Shown: positions 17,159-24,933 of the stretch, one piece after another | How the letters are laid out: the number at the start of each line of letters is the position of its first letter | How positions within the stretch are numbered: position 1 is the first letter of the stretch | From: UBA1858 sp963926275 | GTDB taxonomy: Bacteria; Pseudomonadota; Gammaproteobacteria; UBA4575 | Assembly: GCA_963926275.1 (NCBI GenBank) | Contig: CAWUWP010000036.1 | Location: 1-30,657, forward strand | Direction: 5' to 3' | Length of the DNA stretch: 30,657 nucleotides | Position numbers and translations under genes: made by a program | The notes under the pieces: model-generated | Seen by the model: the letters and a program-made list of their open reading frames with translations, nothing else | Database searches by the model: none | Told to the model about the DNA's origin: nothing

Positions 17159-18870
17159 TTGTCTCTTAACTCTGTCATCAATAAACCACGCTTCTTATCA
17201 TCAATAAGATTAGGCGCCACGTTCATTAAACGTAATGCACCTTCAGTCACACGTGAAAATAGAGGAGCAGCCACTTCACCACCGTAATAGCCGTCTTTTT
17301 TAATAGGCTGATCGATTAATGCAACAACCACTACTTTGGGCTTGTCTGCAGGTGCCATGCCGGCAAATAGTGCAATGTAATTATCTTTAGAATAACCACC
17401 ATCTTGAGATTTTCGTGAGGTTCCAGTTTTGCCTGCAGCACTATAGCCTTGCATGCTTGCACGACTACCCGTTCCCTCTTCAGTCAGCACACCTTTCAAC
17501 ATACTTCTAACTGCTTTTGCAGTATTTCCTGACATTACACGTCGTCCTGCTGGAGCTTGATCAGTAACGACAAAAGAAGCCGGCAATAAAACACCATCAT
17601 TGGCAATCACTGAATACGCGCGTGCTAATTGCAATGCTGTAGCGGACATACCATAACCATACGCCAAGGTCGCTCGTTGTGTTTTATTCCAAGAAGCATA
17701 ACTGTCTAATTTTCCCGATCGCTCACCTGGAAATCCTGAACCTGTTAATTGACCAAAACCAACCGCCTGGTATTGCGTCCACACTTGCTCTTGTGACATT
17801 TTTAATGCAACGCGAACTGCACCTACGTTGCTCGATTTAGTTAAAATGGTTTTCATATCAACCACACCATAATTACTATGATCACTGACCAATAATCCCG
17901 CAAAATTAAAGTAGCCTGGCGCAGTATTGATTTTACTATTGATCGTATAGGTACCATTTTCTATCGCTGCAGCAATCAAAAATGGTTTCACGGTAGAGCC
18001 TGGTTCAAACACGTCAGTAATCGCTCGATTTCGAATTGAATTCACTTTTGCATTTGAACGATCATTGGGGTTGAATGCAGGCAAGTTAGTCATTGCCAAC
18101 ACTTGTCCATCCTCAACAGACAAAACAACTACCGAGCCGGCCTTAGCACTATGGCGATTAATTGTGCGCTTCAATTCTCGATAAGCGAGATACTGTATTC
18201 GCTTATCAATAGATAACATTAAATCCTTACCATGATGCGGCTCTGTCACCAAGCTAATATCACCTATGACTGTGCCTCTGCCATTCTTAAGCACACGTTT
18301 TTTACCTGGCGAACCATGTAACCAATCATCAAAGGCTAATTCAATTCCTTCTAGGCCTTGATCATCAATATTAGTCAAGCCAACGACATGAGCTGCCATT
18401 TCACCTGTTGGGTAATAACGTCGATACTCTCTTATCGCAGAAATTCCAGTCACTTTTTTCTGTTTCAGCTGATCTGCAACATCTGGAAACACATGTCGTT
18501 TCACATAAACAAATTGTTTGTCTGTTCTTTGTTTAAGTTTCTTGGTTAGCGCATTTTTATTTATACCCAACACTGTCGCTGCATCCGCAATAGACTGAGG
18601 ATTATCTAGTGCAGTTTTGGGATGTGCCCATATCGAATATACGGGGGTGCTAATGGCCAATGCTTCGCCACGACGATCCGTAATTACACCCCGGTTTGCG
18701 GGTATTTCTACAGTACGAATATGTCTATTTGAGCCTTCTTCATTATAAAAATCAGCATGCAAAAGTTGTAATTGTGCTGCGCGTGCAAACAACAACATGA
18801 ATACACAAATAACAGCAAATAAAAGCAGGTAACGTCGTCCAGCAAATACCTTTGCTTTAGCTTTTTTCAT
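17155..18870 (-). CDS. ftsI: Septal peptidoglycan transpeptidase FtsI (PBP3)
   Basis: Class B penicillin-binding protein that cross-links septal peptidoglycan with FtsW; 571 residues. A short basic cytoplasmic tail is followed by a membrane anchor at about 13-30. The pedestal domain contains the RGVITDRRGEALA motif (60-72). The transpeptidase domain has the acylation motif S292-T-V-K295, the second motif S346-S-N348, and K481-T-G-T-S. All catalytic residues are present. The gene overlaps both the ftsL end and the murE start by 4 bases, so its translation is probably coupled to both. Confidence 0.98.
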   Translation of the reverse strand: MKKAKAKVFAGRRYLLLFAVICVFMLLFARAAQLQLLHADFYNEEGSNRHIRTVEIPANRGVITDRRGEALAISTPVYSIWAHPKTALDNPQSIADAATVLGINKNALTKKLKQRTDKQFVYVKRHVFPDVADQLKQKKVTGISAIREYRRYYPTGEMAAHVVGLTNIDDQGLEGIELAFDDWLHGSPGKKRVLKNGRGTVIGDISLVTEPHHGKDLMLSIDKRIQYLAYRELKRTINRHSAKAGSVVVLSVEDGQVLAMTNLPAFNPNDRSNAKVNSIRNRAITDVFEPGSTVKPFLIAAAIENGTYTINSKINTAPGYFNFAGLLVSDHSNYGVVDMKTILTKSSNVGAVRVALKMSQEQVWTQYQAVGFGQLTGSGFPGERSGKLDSYASWNKTQRATLAYGYGMSATALQLARAYSVIANDGVLLPASFVVTDQAPAGRRVMSGNTAKAVRSMLKGVLTEEGTGSRASMQGYSAAGKTGTSRKSQDGGYSKDNYIALFAGMAPADKPKVVVVALIDQPIKKDGYYGGEVAAPLFSRVTEGALRLMNVAPNLIDDKKRGLLMTELRDK

Positions 18871-19139
18871 TTAGATTCCAACTCCAACATCACCACATCA
18901 GAATGCTTAACCAAATGCATTCCTAATTCAGTATTCGCTATTTTTTCTATACGCGCTTGATTTGACCAAGCACTCTCTTCCAGCAACAACTGTTCCCATT
19001 CAGTTTCTAAATGAGACCCTACTTCTTGTAGCGCTTGCAACTCTACAAAATGTCTTCTTTGCAAATGCTTGCTATACACTAAACCAGAGGCGCTAATCAC
19101 CACTACCAAATAAAAGCTCACTAGCGCCGCTAGTTTCAT
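18867..19139 (-). CDS. ftsL: Cell division protein FtsL
   Basis: Small bitopic divisome protein that forms the FtsQLB complex and helps activate FtsWI. It has 90 residues, a membrane segment at about 4-22, then a periplasmic coiled coil (about 28-70). That region is rich in Leu, Gln and Glu and ends IANTELGMHLVKHSDVVMLEL, the usual FtsL closing pattern. Sequence conservation is low in this family; the call rests on topology, length and position between rsmH and ftsI. It overlaps both neighbours by 4 bases (ATGA). Confidence 0.93.
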   Translation of the reverse strand: MKLAALVSFYLVVVISASGLVYSKHLQRRHFVELQALQEVGSHLETEWEQLLLEESAWSNQARIEKIANTELGMHLVKHSDVVMLELESK

Positions 19140-20068
19140 TTGAGCACTTTCTCGGCAATACGAAGACGTGCACTTCTAGACCGCGGATTCACTTCTAACT
19201 CTTGCTCGGAAGGACGGATTAATTTTCCTACCGATTTTAAATGATCGTTCAACTCTGGCATTACCGGCAATTTAGGCAACAAATCTTCTTGCTTGGTACC
19301 ACGAATGAAGCGCTTAACCATTCGATCTTCCAAGCTGTGAAAACTAATCACTACAAGTCGTCCACCACCATTTAATAAATCAAAGGCAGCTTCTAATCCT
19401 TTTTGCAATGATTGGAGCTCTTCATTAATTGCGATTCGTATCGCCTGAAATGTTCTCGTCGCAGGATGTATCCCCTGATAGTGTGACGGATAACAAGTCT
19501 TAACAATTTCTGCCAATCGTTTAGTTGTTGTAATTGCAGAAACTTGTTGTTGCTCTAATACTTTACTGGCAATTCTTTTTGCATGCCTTTCTTCTCCAAA
19601 TTCACGCAACACACCAATAAATTCTTTCGCCGAAACACTCGCTAGCCACTCTGCTGCTGTGACACCTGTACTAGTGTTCATACGCATATCTAATGGCCCA
19701 TCGCGACTAAAACTAAAACCTCTCTGTGCCTCATCTAATTGCGGCGAAGACACACCCAAGTCGAAAAAAATGCCATCCGACTTCGCCAGTAGGTCATTGT
19801 CTTTTCCTACTTCTGCTAAATTCGCAAATGTTTGATGAATTATTTTGACTCGTTCATCACTACCAAATTTCTGCTGTGCACAATCAATTGCACTAGGATC
19901 CTGATCCATCAAAAACAATCGACCTTGGCTGGACAAACTTTCCAGTAACAACTGACTATGCCCGCCACGCCCAAAGGTACAATCGATGTAAGTGCCATCA
20001 GCCTTAATCTTTAAACCTTGCAAAGACTCATGTAGCAACACTGGCACATGAGTTGAAGTTGCCGACAT
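19136..20068 (-). CDS. rsmH: 16S rRNA (cytosine1402-N4)-methyltransferase RsmH (MraW)
   Basis: S-adenosylmethionine-dependent enzyme that N4-methylates C1402 in the decoding centre; 310 residues. The SAM-binding loop is TFGRGGHS (31-38), preceded by YIDC. DLGVSSPQLDEAQRGFSF and VISFHSLEDRMVKRF are family signatures. RsmI, encoded at 21196-22041, 2'-O-methylates the same nucleotide, so both enzymes that modify C1402 are present here, about 1 kb apart with rnpB and mraZ between. The gene follows mraZ by 6 bases. Confidence 0.98.
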   Translation of the reverse strand: MSATSTHVPVLLHESLQGLKIKADGTYIDCTFGRGGHSQLLLESLSSQGRLFLMDQDPSAIDCAQQKFGSDERVKIIHQTFANLAEVGKDNDLLAKSDGIFFDLGVSSPQLDEAQRGFSFSRDGPLDMRMNTSTGVTAAEWLASVSAKEFIGVLREFGEERHAKRIASKVLEQQQVSAITTTKRLAEIVKTCYPSHYQGIHPATRTFQAIRIAINEELQSLQKGLEAAFDLLNGGGRLVVISFHSLEDRMVKRFIRGTKQEDLLPKLPVMPELNDHLKSVGKLIRPSEQELEVNPRSRSARLRIAEKVLK

Positions 20069-20074
20069 GCGTAC

Positions 20075-20527
20075 TTAAACGCTCAAATGTTCTAGCGCAG
20101 ATTCATCGGCTGCTGAGCCCGCCTCTTCTTGCAACCAATCTTCACATGAGTCATGCCATCTAGTTTGATCCCAAAGCTCAAATTTATTGCCCTGACCGAC
20201 CAGACAAACATTTTTTTCTAACCCTGCAAAATCACGTAATTCCTGGGGAAGTAAAATTCGGGATTGACCATCGATCTCTCGTGGTTTAGCGTGTCCTAAA
20301 TAAAGTCGGTGCCAACGACGTACTTGCTTACCAACATTGGGTAAAGCGCGAAGATCCGCTTCAAAACGCTCCCATTCAGGTAACGGATAAATGAGCAAAC
20401 AACGATCAACATCAACAGTGATTACAATTTGTCCACCACAAGCAGCATTGAGCTCATCACGATACTCAGTTGGTACGGTTATGCGCGCTTTTGCGTCAAT
20501 TGTTGTTGCTGTGATGCCTCGAAACAT
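20075..20527 (-). CDS. mraZ: Transcriptional regulator MraZ
   Basis: AbrB/SpoVT-like DNA-binding protein that represses the dcw promoter by binding direct repeats ahead of its own gene; 150 residues. Two homologous half-domains are visible: residues about 4-50 (TTIDAKARITVPTEYRDEL) and about 80-125 (REIDGQSRILLPQELRDFAG). Each has the conserved D-x-K/Q-x-R-I-x-[VL]-P pattern that forms the DNA-contacting surface of the ring. The gene is first in the dcw run, with a promoter and four operator repeats just upstream. Confidence 0.97.
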   Translation of the reverse strand: MFRGITATTIDAKARITVPTEYRDELNAACGGQIVITVDVDRCLLIYPLPEWERFEADLRALPNVGKQVRRWHRLYLGHAKPREIDGQSRILLPQELRDFAGLEKNVCLVGQGNKFELWDQTRWHDSCEDWLQEEAGSAADESALEHLSV

Positions 20528-20540
20528 GCTGGTTCTTTTA

Positions 20541-20575
20541 TCCCTAAAAATTCACTAAATACCACTTTTCCCCAC
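20541..20575 (-). promoter_or_regulatory. MraZ operator: four direct repeats at 10-base spacing
   Basis: Reading the minus strand, four related pentamers begin at exact 10-base steps: GTGGG (20575-20571), GTGGT (20565-20561), GTGAA (20555-20551) and AGGGA (20545-20541). MraZ boxes in E. coli and Mycoplasma are GTGGG/TGGGN repeats at this helical spacing. The array starts directly at the expected transcription start and ends 13 bases before the mraZ ATG, so bound MraZ would block initiation. The two mraZ-proximal copies are degenerate. Confidence 0.62.
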
Positions 20576-20583
20576 ATTTACAC

Positions 20584-20612
20584 ACTATAGAAATCAAGCG
20601 GGTAAAAAGCAA
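20584..20612 (-). promoter_or_regulatory. dcw (mraZ) promoter
   Basis: On the minus strand TTGCTT (20612-20607) and TATAGT (20589-20584) are separated by 17 bases, a good sigma-70 match. The predicted start point near 20577 abuts the MraZ repeats. This is the expected main promoter for mraZ and the downstream dcw genes. Confidence 0.6.
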
Positions 20613-20706
20613 GCTAAAATAGGCCGTTTATCGGGAATATTACCTTGTAAGACAATTACTTAGTGGATATTTTGGTAAGGTTTTCTAGCGAATATCGAAG
20701 CTAATT

Positions 20707-20724
20707 AAGGGCTTGATAGCCCTT
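20707..20724 (-). terminator. Weak hairpin downstream of rnpB
   Basis: AAGGGC (20707-20712) and GCCCTT (20719-20724) form a perfect 6-bp stem with a 6-base loop, about 45 bases beyond the 3' end of RNase P RNA. The minus-strand tail is AATTAGC, not a clear U run, so efficient rho-independent termination is doubtful. A 5-bp hairpin nearer to rnpB (20752-20766) could be a processing or partial termination signal instead. Confidence 0.25.
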
Positions 20725-20769
20725 GATGAGAGTCTACTTTAAGTTTACCGCCTATCAGACAGATAGTAG

Positions 20770-21129
20770 ATTGAGAGTTGGTCAATAAGCCGGGTTTTGT
20801 CGGGGACAATCATTCATCTGAGATGCCTGTCACCAGACACCTTATGCGACCTACCCGGGAACCATGTGGGCCACACGTGGCTACAAAGTAGCCTGTTCCC
20901 CTATTTGGTCTTGCTCCAGGTGGGGTTTACCATGCCGTTCATGTTGCCATCAACGCGGTGCGCTCTTACCGCACCATTTCACCCTTACCTATATAAATAC
21001 AGGCGGTTTATTTTCTGCTGCACTTTCCATAAGCTCACACTCTCCAGGCGTTACCTGGCACCTTGCCCTATGGAGCCCGGACTTTCCTCTATTGATTAAA
21101 CAACAGCGATTGCCTCGACCAACTCTCTA
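20770..21129 (-). ncRNA. rnpB: RNase P RNA (bacterial type A)
   Basis: Catalytic RNA that removes 5' leaders from pre-tRNAs. On the minus strand the P1 helix is a perfect 11-bp pairing of 21127-21117 with 20783-20773. The universally conserved 5' core GAGGAAAGTCCGGGCTCC is at 21089-21072 and the matching 3' core GACAAAACCCGGCTTA at 20801-20786. The conserved cruciform region with GGTGCGGTAAGAGCGCACCG, and the segment AAACCCCACCTGGAGCAAGACC, lie between. Total length of about 360 bases fits type A RNA. Ends are set from P1 and may be off by a few bases. It lies between rsmI and mraZ on the same strand, the Pseudomonas arrangement. Confidence 0.97.
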
Positions 21130-21136
21130 AGTGACT

Positions 21137-21165
21137 GTATCACTAAACGATTTAGCGTATCACTA
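21137..21165. repeat. Nine-base direct repeat just upstream of rnpB
   Basis: GTATCACTA occurs at 21137-21145 and again at 21157-21165, 20 bases apart (two helical turns), in the gap between rsmI and the rnpB 5' end. It sits where the rnpB promoter should be. I could not define a good -35/-10 pair, so this may be a regulator site, part of the promoter, or chance. Confidence 0.35.
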
Positions 21166-21195
21166 CCGATAATAAATAGTTTTGTCACGACGCCA

Positions 21196-22041
21196 TTAGT
21201 CATTAGATGAATAGTATTCACTGGCTAAGTCATACAGGGTATTTTTCGGCAAAGAAGTGAGGTTCACCGCCAAGCTCACCGCATCTCGATGGCTCATGAC
21301 CGAGACTACTTTAGAGAACAATAAACGCATATTTTGCAAATCGATGTCATTTTGTGCGCTGCCATCCGCGCCATTAATAAGTACGACAAATTCTCCCTTT
21401 AGCGTAATCGTCTCATTTTTTAGTTGCGCTAATAACTGCTGCACTTCACCAGACACTATTTGTTCATGCATTTTAGTCAGCTCACGTGCAATCATTAGCT
21501 TTCTTTCTGGTCCAAAGGTAGATTGCACATCTTCTAATAAAGCAACTATACGATGCTTAGCCTCATACAGTATGGTGGCATGCTCACTGAAGCTTAATTG
21601 CTGTAATCGACTGAGCCTTGCAGAGCGCTTAGGCGGCAAAAATCCTTCAAAGGAAAATCGAGTAATATTGAAATCATTAACAGATAAAGCCGCAATCGAC
21701 GCACATGCGCCCGGAATAGGCACAACTTCTACCCCTTGCTGGCGACATATGGCTACCAATGAATGTCCTGGATCGCTCACTAGTGGTGTACCCGCATCAG
21801 TAATCAAGGCGATATCTTTGCCTTGCTCGAGTTCAAGCAACATGTGTGGATCACGTTGCGTGGCGTTATGTTGATGGTAGGAAATAAGCGGCGTAGTGAT
21901 GCCGTGAGCACTAAAGAGTTTCTTCGCCACGCGCGTATCTTCCGCCGCGACTAATGCAACGTTTTGTAGCGTCTCAAGCGCACGTAAAGTGATATCCTTA
22001 AGATTGCCAATAGGTGTTGCAACAATATACAGTATGGCCAA
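21196..22041 (-). CDS. rsmI: 16S rRNA (cytidine1402-2'-O)-methyltransferase RsmI
   Basis: SAM-dependent tetrapyrrole-methylase-fold enzyme that 2'-O-methylates C1402 of 16S rRNA; 281 residues. Signatures are the opening IVATPIGNLKDIT, AAEDTRVAKKL, the loop ITDAGTPLVSDPG, and VPIPGACASIAALS. FEGFLPPKRSARLSRL and REMTK-like ARELTKMHE then follow. The start is a TTG at 22041; GAGGTG lies 5 bases before it, a strong Shine-Dalgarno that fixes this unusual codon. It is divergent from lpoA with only 51 bases between, and its transcript runs toward rnpB. Confidence 0.97.
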   Translation of the reverse strand: MAILYIVATPIGNLKDITLRALETLQNVALVAAEDTRVAKKLFSAHGITTPLISYHQHNATQRDPHMLLELEQGKDIALITDAGTPLVSDPGHSLVAICRQQGVEVVPIPGACASIAALSVNDFNITRFSFEGFLPPKRSARLSRLQQLSFSEHATILYEAKHRIVALLEDVQSTFGPERKLMIARELTKMHEQIVSGEVQQLLAQLKNETITLKGEFVVLINGADGSAQNDIDLQNMRLLFSKVVSVMSHRDAVSLAVNLTSLPKNTLYDLASEYYSSND

Positions 22042-22092
22042 ATTTTCACCTCAAGACCTTAGTAACATGATTAAATCAAATAATAAAAATAC

Positions 22093-23970
22093 ATGAATAA
22101 TAAAGCCCGACACACTATAGCACATTGCTTGATCTTGATTATATTCACCTTGCTAATAAGCAGTTGCGGCACTGGTTTATCAACAAAGTCAGAAACATCA
22201 TCGGCTAATATCGAAATCAGGAAAGCCGAAAAACTTACTAAACGAGGTCAGTATCAAAAAGCAGCAGAGCTTTATTGGCAAGTATCACAAACTGAATCCT
22301 CTCCACTGAAAGAACAACTTCAATTGCAGGCAGCAGAGCTATCTGTTTTGGCTAATAACTACGATCTTGCTCAGCAATATTTGAATTTTATTAACGAACA
22401 AAATTTAACATTTGAATTAATTCCTCGCAAACGTATTACTGAATCAAATATCGCAATACAGCATGAGCAATTTAACGAAGTCCTATCTCTATTACCAGAA
22501 TCATTAATGACGCGTGCGCCATCTCATATGGCGCAAATTCTTGAACTGCATGCTCAAGCCTTTAATGGTATTGGGGATACTTTCTCTAGTTTAAAAACAA
22601 GAACCGCATTATCACAACATCTGAGTGATCACTCGGACATCTCCTATAATCAAAATGAGATTTGGCGCCTGCTGGCACCGGCTCGCAACGAACAATTATC
22701 CTCATGGTTAAATAACAGTAATCAGGAACTAGCTGGGTGGATTGAGCTTGCACAAACAAAACGCGCGCCCTATTCGAGTATTGAACAACTCAATGATGCT
22801 ATCAATGACTGGCGCAGTAGCCACGCTAATCACCCCGCGTCTGATAATTTACTCACCTCAATACAAGAAAGCTTTGAGAATTTTTTTTCTGTTCCGGAAA
22901 GAATTGCTTTACTGCTACCCATGACTGGGCGTTATGCACAAATTGCAGAGGTGATATACGCAGGCATCGTTTCCGTAAGAGAATTGCATACGCAGGATCA
23001 ATACGCTCCGCATATCGAGTTATATGATACCGGCGACAACCCTGCTGATATTGTTTATCACTACCAACGGGCAGTGGATGATGGCGCAGACTTTGTTATT
23101 GGTCCTTTAAAGAAAGAATCCGTTGAGCTGCTATCCCAACAAGCACTGCTACCAGTTCCTGTTTTAACTCTCAACTACATTCCAAACGATACAAGAGCGC
23201 TTGGTAATTTATTTCAATTCGGCTTACTACCAGAAGATGAAGCCACGCAAGCCGCTGAACGTGCTGCATTAGACGAACACATCAGTGCAATCATATTGAC
23301 ACCTTCCGGAGAATGGGGTCAAAGACTTGCTCAAGCATTTCAATCTCGCTTTGAAGAACTCAATGGCAATGTATTAGACATACAATACTACACCACAAGC
23401 GATACAGATTTCTCTGGTCCATTAAAGCTAGCCTTACAGCTAGACCAAAGTGAAGCGCGTTATCGAACACTTAAATCAACACTGGGTCAAAATCTTGAGT
23501 TTGAGCCACGCAGGCGCCAGGATGTAGACATGGTGTTTATGGTGGCCTCTCCGCGTACAGCACGCTTAATTCGCCCTCAAATTAATTATTACTATGCCAC
23601 AGACTTACCCGTCTATAGCACCTCACATGTATTCTCAGGCATTGAAAATGTATCTCGGGATCGAGATGTCAATGGTGTTCTATATTGTGATATCCCTTGG
23701 TTATTAAAACCATCGGCAGACCATCAGATCATGCGTGAATTACTTGAGCTTGAGGCGGGAGGAACCTATCAATTATTACCAAGATTTGCAGCACTCGGCA
23801 TTGATGCTTATTACTTACCTCTAAAATTAGCAGAACTTGCGGCATTACCCTATGAACGCTATAACGGACTCACAGGAAAACTTAAAATTCAAGACGGCAA
23901 CAGAATCTTCCGCGAACTAAACTGGGCTCAGTTTGTAAACGGAAAACCTACTCTACTTCCTCAATTCTAA
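22093..23970 (+). CDS. lpoA: Outer-membrane lipoprotein LpoA, activator of PBP1A
   Basis: Lipoprotein that spans the periplasm and stimulates the bifunctional synthase PBP1A; 625 residues, the family size. The signal peptide ends in the lipobox Leu-Ile-Ser-Ser-Cys with C25 as the lipidated residue. Ser at +2 is replaced by Gly here, so the Asp inner-membrane retention signal is absent and outer-membrane sorting is expected. Residues about 35-250 are helical, TPR-like repeats. Residues about 275-620 have the periplasmic binding-protein fold, starting RIALLLPMTGRYAQIAEVIYAG and including DFVIGPLKKESVELL. The ATG at 22093 has no clear Shine-Dalgarno. It is first of the plus-strand lpoA-yraN-SIS run. 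Confidence 0.94.
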   Translation: MNNKARHTIAHCLILIIFTLLISSCGTGLSTKSETSSANIEIRKAEKLTKRGQYQKAAELYWQVSQTESSPLKEQLQLQAAELSVLANNYDLAQQYLNFINEQNLTFELIPRKRITESNIAIQHEQFNEVLSLLPESLMTRAPSHMAQILELHAQAFNGIGDTFSSLKTRTALSQHLSDHSDISYNQNEIWRLLAPARNEQLSSWLNNSNQELAGWIELAQTKRAPYSSIEQLNDAINDWRSSHANHPASDNLLTSIQESFENFFSVPERIALLLPMTGRYAQIAEVIYAGIVSVRELHTQDQYAPHIELYDTGDNPADIVYHYQRAVDDGADFVIGPLKKESVELLSQQALLPVPVLTLNYIPNDTRALGNLFQFGLLPEDEATQAAERAALDEHISAIILTPSGEWGQRLAQAFQSRFEELNGNVLDIQYYTTSDTDFSGPLKLALQLDQSEARYRTLKSTLGQNLEFEPRRRQDVDMVFMVASPRTARLIRPQINYYYATDLPVYSTSHVFSGIENVSRDRDVNGVLYCDIPWLLKPSADHQIMRELLELEAGGTYQLLPRFAALGIDAYYLPLKLAELAALPYERYNGLTGKLKIQDGNRIFRELNWAQFVNGKPTLLPQF

Positions 23971-23991
23971 AACGAGTAATATTATTATCAC

Positions 23992-24342
23992 ATGGTAAGC
24001 CGACGTTTAACTGGAAAGAAGGCTGAGGATGTCGCGTGCAGTTTCTTGCAGCGAAATGGATTATCATTAGTTCAAAGAAACTATCATTGCCGTTATGGTG
24101 AGATAGATTTAATTATGCGGGATTCTGATACATTGGTGTTTATTGAAGTGCGGTATCGTAGCTCTATAAAATATGGCAGTGCTGCTGAATCCGTTGACAA
24201 CAATAAGCAACGCAAGCTGGTATTTACGGCTAATCATTATTTACAGAAACACCCAACTAACCAACCCACTCGATTCGATGTTGTCGCACTAGCTCCACAA
24301 CAACAACCCGAATGGATTACTAATGCGTTTATGGAAAACTAA
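23992..24342 (+). CDS. yraN: UPF0102 family protein YraN
   Basis: Small (116 residues) UPF0102 protein with a predicted Holliday-junction-resolvase/endonuclease-like fold. The nuclease-type residues are present: E37 and D39 in YGEIDLIMRD, and E52-V-R in VFIEVRYR. A basic helix NNKQRKLVFTANHYL follows. Its biological role is not established. The gene begins 21 bases after lpoA and ends 2 bases before the next gene, so it is co-transcribed with them. Position between lpoA and the SIS-domain gene is the standard gammaproteobacterial order. Confidence 0.95.
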   Translation: MVSRRLTGKKAEDVACSFLQRNGLSLVQRNYHCRYGEIDLIMRDSDTLVFIEVRYRSSIKYGSAAESVDNNKQRKLVFTANHYLQKHPTNQPTRFDVVALAPQQQPEWITNAFMEN

Positions 24343-24344
24343 TA

Positions 24345-24929
24345 GTGAACCCGATCAAACAAATAGAAAAGTCATTTGCAGAGAGCATTCAAACCAAACA
24401 GGATGCATTAAACGTCATCGTAGGCCCAATTTCTGATGCTGCATTATTAATGACCTCCAGTTTACTTGCTGGCAATAAAATATTAGCTTGCGGCAACGGT
24501 GGCTCAGCAGCCGATGCTCAACATTTCTCATCAGAATTACTAAACCGATTCGAACGCGAAAGACAACCATTACCTGCTATTGCATTGACAACTGACAGTT
24601 CAACATTAACTTCTATCGCGAATGATTACGACTTTAGTTTAATATTTGCTAAGCAAGTACGAGCACTCGGGCAGGCAAACGACATCCTGTTTGTCATTAC
24701 CACCAGCGGTGGTTCAGCCAATATAGTACAAGCAATGCACGCTGCTCATGAAAGAAGTGCGCGCGTCGTTGCTCTCACCGGACGTGATGGGGGAGAAGTC
24801 GGCGCACTTATACAGAAAAATGATATTGAAATTCGCGTCCCCGGACCCTCTACCGCACGCATTCAAGAAGTGCATTTATTAGTTCTACATTGTTTATGTG
24901 AACTAATTGACCAACAATTACTTGGCTAG
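24345..24929 (+). CDS. diaA: SIS-domain protein, DiaA/GmhA family (DiaA favoured)
   Basis: 194-residue single SIS domain. The sugar-phosphate loop ACGNGGSAADAQHFSSEL (48-65), TTSGGSANIV (119-128), and the helix STARIQEVHLLVLH (169-182) are intact. E64 and H177 align with the catalytic pair of phosphoheptose isomerase GmhA, so an isomerase role cannot be excluded. Genomic place (lpoA-yraN-here) is that of DiaA, the tetramer that binds DnaA and promotes orderly replication initiation in E. coli; this favours DiaA. The start is GTG at 24345, 2 bases after the yraN stop. It either abuts or slightly overlaps the next gene. Confidence 0.8.
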   Translation: MNPIKQIEKSFAESIQTKQDALNVIVGPISDAALLMTSSLLAGNKILACGNGGSAADAQHFSSELLNRFERERQPLPAIALTTDSSTLTSIANDYDFSLIFAKQVRALGQANDILFVITTSGGSANIVQAMHAAHERSARVVALTGRDGGEVGALIQKNDIEIRVPGPSTARIQEVHLLVLHCLCELIDQQLLG

Positions 24930-24933
24930 AATA

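Noticed and set aside
20797..21130. Open frames of 88 and 100 codons on the plus strand
   Set aside because: They lie wholly on the antisense strand of RNase P RNA, whose conserved structure explains the sequence.
21257..21874. 205-codon plus-strand open frame
   Set aside because: Antisense to rsmI, with no ribosome site and low-complexity composition; the rsmI frame carries all conserved motifs.
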